Assembly: GCA_001316125.1 (NCBI GenBank)
Contig: BBCS01000014.1
Location: 1 to 40,897, forward strand
DNA: 40,897 nucleotides
Source: Vulcanisaeta distributa JCM 11213
GTDB taxonomy: Archaea > Thermoproteota > Thermoprotei > Thermoproteales > Thermocladiaceae
Reading direction: 5' to 3'
Shown here: positions 32,050 through 40,897 of the stretch, piece after piece
Numbering within the stretch: position 1 is the stretch's first letter
How the letters are laid out: each line of letters starts with the position of its first letter
The notes under the pieces: generated by a model
What the model saw: the letters and a program-made list of their open reading frames with translations, nothing else
Databases searched by the model: none
What the model was told of the DNA's origin: nothing
Made by a program: the position numbers and the translations under genes

Positions 32050-33220
32050 ATTGATACCATGGATATAAATCCTTCTCTCCTCGTGTTAAAGCCCGTAACG
32101 TGAAAACGAATAATGCAATTACTCCGCCCCCGCCGGGGGGGCCGCAGACCTCATCAATTGCTTCATTAAATTCGTTAAAGAATTCAATGCAATGCCATTA
32201 ACTAGGACTAGTGACCATGCATTAGTGCCTGTGTTTTGGTAGGTTAAGTTCGCCATTGCCCTGGCTATTCCCCCAAGCCTCTCGATTTCACCCTCGCTTA
32301 TTACCTCCCAGCGCATTCTACGGCTAAGTCCTGGGTTAACCGAGGAATTACTCGAGATGGGCTTCATAGAAACGTAGTCAGAGGCCTTATGACCGCCAAC
32401 TGACGGCGTGGTCCCCCATACTAATGTCAATACTGACGTTAATTTCACCCCCCCTGAGTACGCAAAGCGCATCATCGAATGGTTCATGGGTTGGCGTGGT
32501 GGTTAATATACCGAGGCAGCAGTTCTTCAATCCACTAATCATTATTAATGGTGAGTTGTCAATGCGGCTGTACAGTACCCACCATACATGTTCTATCACT
32601 ACGGGGGTTTACCCATAACATACTTAAAATACCGGAGACGGTTTATTTCAATGGTAGTAGGTACACCGTGAATGCCGTTGTGACTGAGGTTATTGTGGAC
32701 GTTGTTGGCTATAACCAGCCCGGTAAGTATTATCAATTCCCAGCGAGTAGCAGCTTCTGCTCAACATTACCCTCGTTTCTAATGCCGTGGTTAAAATACA
32801 CAACGTGACGGACATTTTTGCGGGAATCTCATAATCGCCGAGACAATGAATAGTATAGGCAACGAGACGCCGAATATGAGACTTAGAAAATTAAGAGTAG
32901 GTCACTGAGTTATTACTGTGAGCGTGTCAGCGTCAGCATTAGGTCACTCTCTATTATCATCGCCATAGTTCTCGAAATCAGTTAATACGTGATTATTAAG
33001 GTCGAGTTCAAGTCCATTACTGACTTTATTAATTCTACTATTATATCAAGTCATTAACCCTCCTACCTAGATCATTGAGCCTATTATTGATTTTTCCACT
33101 AATTCATTAAATCTCTTAGTCGATTAATTATTCATTCACTATATTTTGTTTTAGTCATAGCACGCATTACGGTCTTCCTGGAAAGTAAGCCTTATATTTG
33201 TATTCAATAAATAGTTTACA
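32050..33220. other. ambiguous region with coding-like frames on both strands
   Basis: No gene can be settled here. On the minus strand, 32119-32812 reads through three breaks as a continuous protein (segments RWEVISEGEIERLGGIARAM, TYQNTGTNAWSLVLVNGIAL). On the plus strand, 32400-32808 reads TPPEYAKRIIEWFMGWRGG, FFNPLIIINGELSMRLYST and TVYFNGSRYTVNAVVTEVIV, like a secreted protein. Either may be real or a decayed gene. From 32810 to 33180 I see only AT-rich sequence with no frame worth naming; a TATA box (CTTATATT) for vapB lies at about 33190. Confidence 0.4.
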
Positions 33221-33443
33221 ATGAGTGTAGTACTGTCTGTTAGGGTTCCTAAGTGGTTAAAGGAGGAGTTGGAGAGGCTTGGTATTGATTACTCGAGGGA
33301 GATTAGGGAGTACCTTGAGCGTAGGGTTCGTGAGGAGTTGGCGAAGAGGCTTGAGCTCGGTATGAGGAGCTCCTGAGGGACTCGCCAGTGATTAGAGGTA
33401 ACCTGGCCGTAGAGTTCATTAGGAGGATAGAAATGCCAGGTAG
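33221..33443 (+). CDS. vapB: VapB-type antitoxin, frameshifted
   Basis: About 73 residues. The N-terminal VLSVRVPKWLKEELERLGIDY is a ribbon-helix-helix-like DNA-binding start typical of VapB partners in crenarchaea; the helical tail REIREYLERRVREEL and RYEELLRDSPV would wrap the toxin. Two indels (about 33358 and 33425) are needed to reach the natural stop TAG at 33441, which overlaps the vapC start. TTATATT about 28 bases upstream suggests a leaderless operon. It represses its own promoter and neutralises VapC, as known for the family. Confidence 0.75.
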
Positions 33444-33876
33444 GCAGATCGTGTGTGATGCCAGTGTCATTGTTAAGTGGGTTATTAGGGAGGATTATAG
33501 TGATTATGCCGAGAAGATACGTATTGACCACCTCAATGGTCGTGTCATAGTCGTTATTCCATCAATAGCGATTGCCGAAGTGGCTAGTGCTCTGAGGAAG
33601 TATTACCTGCGTGGGTTAATGAGTGAGGATTACTTAAGGAGGGCATTAAACTTACTGAGGGATAGCCTATTAAGTATATATGGCATTACGTGGGAATCCA
33701 TAATCAGTGCAAGTGAGTTATCCATTAAGTACGGCATATCGATATACGATGCCGTATATGTGGACCTCGCCATGAGGCTCGGCACGATCATGTACACCGC
33801 GGATGAGGCACTAGTGAGGTCGCTAGGTAATAACCAATACGTGAAGCATATAACTGAGTATGTATCACCAACCTAA
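33433..33876 (+). CDS. vapC: VapC-type PIN-domain toxin ribonuclease
   Basis: Intact, 147 residues. PIN acidic residues: D in CDASVIVKW, E in IAEVASAL, and the D in YDAVYVDLA with TADEALV near the end. VapC toxins cut tRNA or rRNA when antitoxin is lost. ATG 33433 is chosen because it overlaps the repaired vapB stop and gives MPGRQIVCDAS; the longer in-frame start at 33388 belongs to vapB sequence. The region 33877-34050 after it is AT-rich without a gene. Confidence 0.85.
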   Translation: MPGRQIVCDASVIVKWVIREDYSDYAEKIRIDHLNGRVIVVIPSIAIAEVASALRKYYLRGLMSEDYLRRALNLLRDSLLSIYGITWESIISASELSIKYGISIYDAVYVDLAMRLGTIMYTADEALVRSLGNNQYVKHITEYVSPT

Positions 33877-34050
33877 AGGCATTTACCTTAATAGTTCTAC
33901 TCTTTAATACAGCACCTTAGCCCTTTCCTTAATTCCCCTAACCCTAACGGCGAGAACCACGGTAAAGCACGTACATAACACTGAATACCGCAATATAAAT
34001 CCTTGAAGTAATATTAAGTTCGTTATACAAAACAACACGGCAATCAATAC

Positions 34051-34341
34051 CTACTCCTCTGAACCACAGACCTCGTCGATCACCTCATTAATATCGCCAT
34101 TGGTCTCAAGATTAACAACCTCAGGCCTGTCACTACCACCAAGTAATGCGTAGGCCATACCATCACTGCCCAACAGTATGTATGTGCAGGACTTAATGAG
34201 TATGTAATCACCAAGCTCAACATAACCCATTGTGTAGAGCACCTTCCTATAATTATCCTCAACAAACCTAATCAACTTCATGAAAGACTCCACATCACCA
34301 TCCTCAACACCAACCAGTAAATCCTCAATCGAATCCTCCAC
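34051..34341 (-). CDS. small acidic protein of unknown function
   Basis: Intact, 96 residues, strongly acidic (DLLVGVEDGDVESF, ETNGDINEVIDEVCG), with one short hydrophobic core (YILIKSCTYILLG). No membrane segment or known motif is seen. It stands alone, with promoter-like AT sequence on the right. Two cysteines could bind metal but do not form a typical pattern. Confidence 0.55.
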   Translation of the reverse strand: MEDSIEDLLVGVEDGDVESFMKLIRFVEDNYRKVLYTMGYVELGDYILIKSCTYILLGSDGMAYALLGGSDRPEVVNLETNGDINEVIDEVCGSEE

Positions 34342-34421
34342 AGGCTAAGCTCCCCATAGGCAAATAAAAAACTCACTCAGAATTCAGCTCAACCAATGCG
34401 TTCCTCACCAAGTAGGGCAGC

Positions 34422-34661
34422 ATGATGTTGATATTACTAAGCAATGGTTACAAAGATTATAATAAACCAGGACTAAACCTCCACACCATAGTACACCCTA
34501 AATTCATCATTCATTACATCGTAGGTGCATACAATATTCTAACCAAAGCCATAACCCCGAGTCCCCACACGGGGGGGATAGGGGGGGTAACGGGCCCGAG
34601 ACCAGGCCTGGGGGGGCTGAACCCAAACGGGAATGTAGCCCAAACCTCCCCCCCGCCTTAG
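34422..34661 (+). pseudogene. C-terminal remnant of a TnpB (IS200/IS605) protein
   Basis: The tail HYIVGAYNILTKA, then TGPRPGLGGLNPNGNVAQTSPPP, resembles the end of crenarchaeal TnpB proteins, where the last RuvC block (D-x-NxxxNI) leads into a Pro/Gly-rich tail. The catalytic RuvC residues and zinc finger are absent, so this is a fragment. A typical right-end hairpin of the IS family follows at 34670. Three 7-base G runs lie in the tail. Confidence 0.5.
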
Positions 34662-34669
34662 CAACACCA

Positions 34670-34706
34670 AGAACCCTCGCCCTTCAGGGCGGGGGAGGAG
34701 GTCAGC
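34670..34706 (+). mobile_element. IS200/IS605-type right-end hairpin
   Basis: AGAACCCTCGCCC, loop TTCA, then GGGCGGGGGAGGAGGTCAG: a GC hairpin like those at the right end of IS200/IS605-family elements, which also forms the 3' part of TnpB guide RNAs. It sits directly after the TnpB remnant; the left end was not found. Confidence 0.55.
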
Positions 34707-34758
34707 TCCAACGGCAGAGTTAAGTTAAAAATAACGGTGCGTTGAACATTATTGGTTA

Positions 34759-35280
34759 ATGGATTCCTCAAGGTTCATAGGACTTATATTGGATCTACAC
34801 AATAAGTACGGCAGTGCATTGGGTATTAGTGACGTATATGCCTACAGCGCCCTGGGCAGGGTCATTAAGGCGGTGGGCACGGTAATAATATCCCCCCCAA
34901 ACTCACCAATGCTCCTCAGCAAGACCCCAAGGACAATATCAATGTACCTACTGAGCAACGGCTCAGTAATAGCCCTTGCGGACCTACCCATAGACGTGGC
35001 TAACCTAAGGGATTGCAGTGGTGAGAGGGTTGAGGTCACTAACGACCTCTATAAACCACCGAGCACCCTGACGGCCATTAACATGACTAAGTGCCAGGAC
35101 TCCATATTCAGGGTTGTTAAGGATGTTGGTAGGAAGTACGGCGTTAACCTCGAGGTTTGGTTTACGAGTGAGTTGGGAATGGAGGGTGTTAAGGTGGTTT
35201 ATAGGGGTGGTTTTAAGGATCTAAAGCACCTGGCCAGGGTTGTTATTGTAATGACGGCACTAACCAACATCAGGGGGTAA
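34759..35280 (+). CDS. hypothetical protein
   Basis: Intact, 173 residues, alpha/beta, no membrane helix. It reads SRFIGLILDLHNKYGSALG at the start and FKDLKHLARVVIVMTALTN at the end, with two cysteines (RDCSGE, TKCQDS). I recognise no family. TAAAAATA about 28 bases before ATG 34759 indicates a leaderless transcript. SPPNSP at residue 45 lies on a 7-base C run. It lies between the IS remnant and the oxidoreductase gene. Confidence 0.65.
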   Translation: MDSSRFIGLILDLHNKYGSALGISDVYAYSALGRVIKAVGTVIISPPNSPMLLSKTPRTISMYLLSNGSVIALADLPIDVANLRDCSGERVEVTNDLYKPPSTLTAINMTKCQDSIFRVVKDVGRKYGVNLEVWFTSELGMEGVKVVYRGGFKDLKHLARVVIVMTALTNIRG

Positions 35281-35336
35281 TAATGATGTGGAAGCCGTTC
35301 TTAAATTAATAAGTGATTTAATGAGGAGGTATTGAG

Positions 35337-36673
<1,337 letters not shown>

Positions 36674-37215
36674 GTGGGTTACTTCTACGGAGTATTCATT
36701 AGAGAGTTTGACGTAACGTCATTAATTAGGATACTACCCGTAGTACCGGTGAGAAGGGAGAACCTTCACATGACCATCGTGTACGTCGGCGATAAGGTAC
36801 CAAGCCAGGAAATAGATGACAGGATTGGGATGAGCATAGGTTCAATACCCTGCTTTAACGTCAAGCTCGGACAACTAATACTACTGCCAAATGCCCTGAG
36901 ACCAGGGTGTTGGCTGTTGAGGTCGCTAATAATGAGATGTTGAGTAAATTGAGGTCCACGATAATGAGCATATTAAGGGATTCAGGAGTCCCAATTAACG
37001 ATAGGCATTCAGGCGAGTTTAGGCCTCACGTATCAATAGCCTACATAAAATCAAAGAAGCTAAATCCACAGGACATACTCGAGACAGCCCGCGAGATGGG
37101 TGTCGAGAAGGAGCTCCAGGGTAAATCATTGCTAATTAGTAACGTCTCTCTAATACTGGCGAAAGAGGATAACTACAAGGAGTTAACAAGGCATGAATTA
37201 CAATGCCGATTTTAG
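36674..37215 (+). CDS. thpR: RNA 2',3'-cyclic phosphodiesterase (2H family), frameshifted
   Basis: About 180 residues, the family size. Two catalytic HxT/S motifs: NLHMTIVYVG (residues 33-42) and PHVSIAYIK. The 2H enzyme opens RNA 2',3'-cyclic phosphates and can ligate tRNA halves in vitro. The break at 36905 follows LRP (reading RVLAVEVANN). Start GTG or ATG at 36674, GYFYGVFI being a normal opening. It stands alone between the oxidoreductase and the unknown gene. Confidence 0.85.
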
Positions 37216-37355
37216 GCAAGATCACGAAAGCCTAATCACGGGGGGGTCAGCATTGCGTATCCCCCCCACGATCCTAACCACAAAACGCGTACTGGCCAAT
37301 GGACCCAATAGGTATCGGCAGTCACGGAACGGACAAACACTAGACTTATGCCTCC

Positions 37356-38278
37356 TCAACTTATTATCACCGTAACTCTCAGCCTAATGAGTAGTAAGTC
37401 ACCATCACGCGTATAAATAACCCTATACGGGTAATGAATAAAGACGCTACTCATTGAGTCTCTAATCACTAACTCTACGTAGTCAGCCATGGATAAATCA
37501 ACAAATAACGAGGTATTATCACCCTTAACCTCGTCCACGCGGTACTCCTTGATCACCAGGTTACAATTATTGGCTTCCCTGACCAACTGCATGATTACTC
37601 ACCAGAGAGACCCTAAATGATTCCCAACTCCTCAACAATTCATTGAATTCTGTGATCAAATTCCTAAGTCTAGCCTTTCGGTAAGCCCTCAATTCATACT
37701 TCAAGTCCTCACTTAAGTAATTTATCCTAGCCCTTATCGAATTAATTATCGCATCCACAATGCGTTGAGCATCGCTGGCACTCACGTATACTGGATAAAC
37801 ACGGATAAAGGCATTGCCATACCTCGAAAAAACCTCCCTCCACTTATTAACGTCAAAACACACCTCACGACCAATCCACGCATGGCCATACTTCGCAAAG
37901 CACCTCCTAACCTCCTTATGAAACTTCACGGATATGCCCACGTCATTAGGGACCCTAAACTCCAGGATATATAGCACAACATTACCACTATTACCGGGAG
38001 ACACCCTACTAATTAATTGATTAAATAGGGCAGGCAAGAACTTGGTACCATCACCACCGATACTGACATCCACGATGTACGGCTTAGAATTAACGAAATA
38101 ACCCTTAACAACGGCATAGTCACCACCCACCACCTGAGCCCTAACAACATTACCACCCTCAACAACCCTAACACCCCTAGCATCATAAACCGCAATAAAC
38201 GCTTATACGAACTAAGATAGGGCAGGACAAACTCTACATACTGACCACTCCCCGGACCAACGAGCCCCCCAACTCCAT
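37356..38278 (-). CDS. unrecognised protein, frameshifted or two overlapping genes
   Basis: Reading from ATG 38278 with two repairs (a 6-base G run, one base near 38200) gives MELGLVGPGSGQYVEFVLPY and YDARGVRVVEGGNVVRAQVV, then an open frame to 37567 ending in a helical part with RARINYLSEDLKYELRAY. A second frame, 37356-37592, starts at an overlapping ATG and may be the C-terminus (NCNLVIKEYRVDEVKGD) or a separate 78-residue protein. No family recognised. TTTAAATT lies 25-30 bases before the start. It is divergent from the P-loop ATPase at 38613 across TGCGCA repeats, so the two may act together. Confidence 0.55.
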
Positions 38279-38317
38279 AGTAAATACAGGAGGTAAGGAA
38301 CAATTTAAACTTAACAA

Positions 38318-38372
38318 ACCGTGCGCACACGCGCAAAAACACCGTGCGCAGAAAAACACCGAAAAAGGCGCA
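38318..38372. repeat. clustered ACCGTGCGCA / TGCGCA repeats between divergent genes
   Basis: ACCGTGCGCA occurs at 38318-38327 and 38341-38350, each with the palindrome TGCGCA, plus GCGCA at 38331 and 38368; AAAACACCG also repeats. The 23-base spacing and place just upstream of a TATA box fit an operator for divergent genes. The rest of 38279-38612 holds the hairpin at 38525 and no gene. Confidence 0.5.
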
Positions 38373-38524
38373 ATAACAATCGGTAAGAGAAAACATTATG
38401 ATAAAACACCAAACACGGTGCATCGAAGAATTAACGAGAATCACCACTTAAAGAAAGATTGAGGTATCAATAATACGGTGATTAAGCATGTAACCCTAAC
38501 CATGGCTTAACCAACGCATGAACC

Positions 38525-38571
38525 GCGAGGGAAATCCCCGGGGGGGTTAAGCCCTGGGGGGGAAACCCTCG
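38525..38571. other. hairpin with symmetric AAA internal loop
   Basis: GCGAGGG, AAA, TCCCC, then a loop, GGGG, AAA, CCCTCG: two stems flank a symmetric AAA/AAA internal loop. The G runs may be inflated, but the arms pair regardless. It lies immediately upstream of the ATPase TATA box (38578-38584). It could be a terminator, an IS end, or an operator cruciform. Confidence 0.45.
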
Positions 38572-38612
38572 TAGGCGATTTAAACGATGGGCCAACCCCC
38601 TGGAGTCGGGAG

Positions 38613-39474
38613 TTGAAGATCGATAAGAAACTAATGAGGGTGCTACTCGATTTAGGAGATAAGCCGTTAATAGTGATTGGCCCACCAAGCTCCGGAAAAA
38701 CCACAATAATCACTACGTTGGGTTTAATGAGGCACGAACTCATGCTCATCCATAACCTACATGACGCATAAGTCATCTGACGCTATTGGGGCTGTAATGA
38801 AACCATTAATACCCTGGAGATGCGTACGCGACAACCTATTCCTAATACTTGATTCTTATGAGGAGCTGAGCGCAAGACCTGGAATATCACTGTTAGCATC
38901 CTCAGCATATAGGTATAAGACCTATAGTAACTATGTTAGATACCTAAGATACCTCGCTAGGAGTCCACGTAATGTTCACGCACTATGGCTTCTAGGACGA
39001 ATAATGCTACTACATGATATTGTGACTGATCAAGTCATTGACGATGAAGCCGGTAAGATAACCACAATATTAAGTAGTAGGGACATTAAGGGAGCATACC
39101 TAGCAACAGCCCTAATAATCAACAGCATGTGCCAACAAGGAACCAACAACCTATTGATACTAGACGACATAACAATACTACCATAAGAGGATGCATTACT
39201 AAGGATCATTAGGATAGCAAGAGGCTTTACGAACATATGGATGGTAATGCATAGTATAGGTAAGTTAAACCTTGAAGACCTAAACACACCAACGATAATA
39301 ACAAGCCATAGTGGCCCCCCCGCCAAATCACTGTCGAGATTAAAGGACTTACTAAGTCGAATAAAACCAGGCGAGGCGCTTTATATGGGCATTAATGAAG
39401 AATTGAAAATAGAAATAAACGAGGTAAGAGAACTACGTAACAAACTAATCAACGAGAGTAGTAGTAACCCGTAA
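38613..39474 (+). CDS. P-loop ATPase, frameshifted, with an in-frame stop
   Basis: About 285 residues. Walker A VIGPPSSGKTTII is near residue 20 and Walker B-like NLLILDDITILP near 180, followed by GFTNIWMVMHS, a sensor-like segment, and a charged helical end. Breaks: five C for four near 38598 and an extra base near 38760. A TAA at 39184-39186 interrupts the same frame right after Walker B, and the sequence continues EDALLRIIRIARG, so a substitution or real nonsense change. TTG 38613 fits TATA ATTTAAA; ATG 38632 is an alternative. It may be an STAND/AAA-like ATPase of a mobile element or defence unit; unknown. Confidence 0.6.
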
Positions 39475-39673
39475 CCGTCACATCCACGACAGGCGAACCC
39501 GTTAAAATCCCCTTCCTCTTTTCAATCCCCCACGCAGGGGGGGAGGAGGAAGGGGGGGAGTATGATGGGCACGAGAGACCGAACCGATGGCTCGGTCCTC
39601 GGACGCCCTGAGGTTCGTAATGATGAGTCCCCCATAAAAATGATTAATGATTAAATGAGAAAGACTGATCAAG
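39475..39673. other. non-coding, hairpin-rich spacer
   Basis: It carries GC-rich inverted sequences (CTTCCTC/GAGGAAG around a C/G core, 39510-39560; ACCGA/TCGGT near 39580-39600; CCTC/GAGG near 39597) followed by an AT-rich stretch near 39635-39660. No convincing frame. It may be the end of one element and the promoter of the next. Confidence 0.35.
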
Positions 39674-39790
39674 CCCATCACCTGGGTACCCGCGGGGGGG
39701 CGGGCCGCCCCGCCATTGAACATACCAACGAGGGGGGGCGGTGACTGTGGGAATACCACAGTCCCGCCCTGTGGGTATCCAGGTGATGGG
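39674..39790 (+). ncRNA. candidate structured RNA or element end (three-way junction)
   Basis: The outer arms CCCATCACCTGGGTACCC (39674-39691) and GGGTATCCAGGTGATGGG (39773-39790) pair at 17 of 18 positions. Inside are two hairpins: GCGGGGC/GCCCCGC around GGGCC (39692-39713, after shortening a 7-base G run) and GGGCG..GACTGTGG / CCACAGTC.CGCCC around GAATA (39736-39769). Together they form a three-way junction just 38 bases before the RuvC-protein start. It could be a guide RNA, a left end of an IS, or a leader. Confidence 0.5.
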
Positions 39791-39827
39791 TATGGGTAGG
39801 GATGGGGGGGAAGGCAGAGACGGGCGT

Positions 39828-40482
39828 GTGCCTGTCGTGGATGTGACGGTGGTTGGCTTTGATGTTGGTGTTAGGCGTTCTGTTGTGGCTTTTGTTGGTG
39901 CGAGGGCTAGGTTGCTCAATGATTTGGCTGTGGTGTATGCTAGGCAGAATGGTGTTTCGTTAATGCCGTTGGGTGTATATGATGCCATGACCAAGGCATA
40001 CGTGGCTGAGGTTAGTTATCCAGGGGGGGTTAATAAGTACCGTGGTGGTGAGTTGACAAGTAACATTGTTAATAAGGCGTTGGGTGCCGTAGTTAGGGCA
40101 ATCCATAGTGTTCAGAGGATTCATAATGCACTGGTTGGTTTAGCGTTTGAGGATCTTAGGCTATTTAATGAGCATAAGCGTGACCTAGCTAGGGCTAGGG
40201 TGGTTTGGGAGTTGATTGTTAATAGGTTTGGTAAGGTTGTGAGTAGGTGTCCTGCCGTTAAAACCTCTTGGTTCTGGATAAGCTATGGGGGGGGTGAGGT
40301 TATTGTGCCAATTAGGGATTCAATACCCATAGTACTCGTTGAGCCCGAGTACACGAGTAGTACGTGTCCACGATGCGGCACCACTCTTCGACAGGAGGTT
40401 CAGGAAGTACTGCAGCGAGTTCATGAACTACGGAGTACAATGCATTGATAATACCAACGAATTAAGGGCAAGCCCGGGCTAA
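39828..40482 (+). CDS. compact TnpB-like RuvC nuclease, lacking the N-terminal half, frameshifted
   Basis: About 217 residues. RuvC-I VVGFDVGVRRSVVAFV (Asp), RuvC-II LVGLAFEDLRLF (Glu), zinc-finger STCPRCGTTL, and after repairing one indel near 40388 RRFRKYCSEFMNYG and CIDNTNELRA (possible RuvC-III Asp). This is the C-terminal nuclease half of TnpB/Cas12-type proteins; the usual 150-200-residue guide-binding N-terminus is not found upstream in any frame. The second CxxC of the finger is degenerate. GTG 39828 is preferred, as the longer ATG 39741 start reads through the structured element. It is either a decayed IS200/IS605 protein or a minimal variant. Downstream is a GC-rich hairpin array. 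Confidence 0.65.
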
Positions 40483-40884
40483 CCCGCCCCCAACCAACCG
40501 GGTGGGGGGGTTGGCTTGGGGTGGGGGGGATGAAGCCCGGGTAGCTTGATGAAGGGGGGGCAAACCGAGCACGGGCTGCTGTCGTTGATGAGCGGCTTAG
40601 GAACTGTTTCCCGGGCTGACCCACCCCCCCAGCCCCTAAAGCCCGGTTTGGTTGGGGGGGCTTAATAAGTTTGTCGCTTGTGGTGCATGCCCCGGGTTGA
40701 CCAACCCCCCCACCAGCCTTGGGTGGGGGGGGCTGGGTTGGGGGTTGGGGGGGTGATGCCCGGGGTTTGATGAAGAACAGAACCACAGACCCCCTGAAGA
40801 ACTATCCTTGGCCTGACCCCCCCGGGCGGACCACCCCCCCCGCCCAGCCACTGACTAAGGCTTGGCCGGGGGGGTTAATAAATG
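40473..40884. repeat. array of four GC-rich hairpin repeats in two alternating types
   Basis: Type A (40473-40554, 40690-40775) starts CCCGGGYTRACC, forms a C-run/G-run hairpin, and ends GCCCGGGT or CCCGGGG then TTGATGAAG. Type B (40610-40672, 40813-40884) starts CTGACC, forms a hairpin and ends in TTAATAA. A to A is 217 bases and B to B 203, so this is a diverged tandem pair of a 200-220-base unit. CCCGGG recurs every 62-81 bases. Segments between hairpins are not conserved. No standard CRISPR repeat; unit boundaries approximate because G/C runs are unreliable. Confidence 0.6.
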
Positions 40885-40897
40885 TATTGCCCCCGAT

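Noticed and set aside
38482..38776. Minus-strand frames across the ATPase start and hairpin
   Set aside because: The opposite strand has Walker A and a TATA box; these frames show no motif.
40421..40851. Long minus-strand proline-rich frames (two overlapping, about 121 and 71 residues)
   Set aside because: They arise from the C-rich sides of the hairpin repeats; low complexity and no family.
40473..40884. Classical CRISPR array
   Set aside because: Repeats are 60-85 bases, of two types, with unequal spacers and no cas1/cas2 in the window.

Overview
The window looks like a hyperthermophilic crenarchaeon of the Thermoproteales, closest in style to the Vulcanisaeta/Caldivirga group. This is inferred from two PaREP1/HEPN-type genes, HerA-like ATPases, AGG/ATA/TTA-rich codon use, TATA boxes 25-35 bases before start codons (mostly leaderless genes), C/D-box sRNA genes, a CCA-encoding tRNA-Thr, and moderate GC.

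Two features colour every call. First, about thirty genes are broken by single-base indels, although their protein family stays readable across the break. Second, G and C homopolymers are strongly bimodal: runs of 6-8 are everywhere, while runs of 4-5 are scarce. Where family knowledge or RNA pairing predicts the true length, a run of 4 usually reads as 7. Examples are the tRNA-Thr acceptor stem, phosphohexuloisomerase, cystathionine synthase and ProC. This points to consensus error, or to a remarkable tract-expansion process. I therefore give gene coordinates spanning the breaks and treat most as intact genes in the real organism.

Layout. 1-1221: an N6-adenine DNA methyltransferase running off the left edge. 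1390-5331: a coupled operon of two HerA/VirB4-like ATPases around a membrane protein. 5361-10087: housekeeping genes (SpeD, phosphohexuloisomerase, PhoH-KH ATPase, LOG-like protein, NOG1-like GTPase, DUF998), then tRNA-Thr(GGT). 10420-17378: large secreted or membrane proteins, a PaREP1 gene and an AbrB-like regulator. 17413-24811: metabolism (phosphoesterase, RimI, sulfide dehydrogenase-like flavoprotein, metallo-beta-lactamase-fold hydrolase, transporter, cystathionine synthase, ProC). 24868-25012: two divergent C/D-box sRNAs. 25049-31782: phosphoesterase, coiled-coil nuclease, DUF996, coiled-coil protein, PaREP1, aldo/keto reductase, and a second copy of the secreted protein found at 10420. 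31783-35280: a small-gene zone with VapBC and a TnpB remnant. 35337-37215: an orphan 2-oxoacid:ferredoxin oxidoreductase beta subunit and ThpR.

The right end (37356-40897) is the most unusual part. An unrecognised protein is divergent from a P-loop ATPase across TGCGCA repeats. Next come a hairpin, a roughly 117-nt element predicted to fold as a three-way junction, a short RuvC-only TnpB-like protein, and an array of four GC-rich hairpins in two alternating types. A compact RuvC protein between structured loci could be an RNA-guided nuclease relative, but this is inference.
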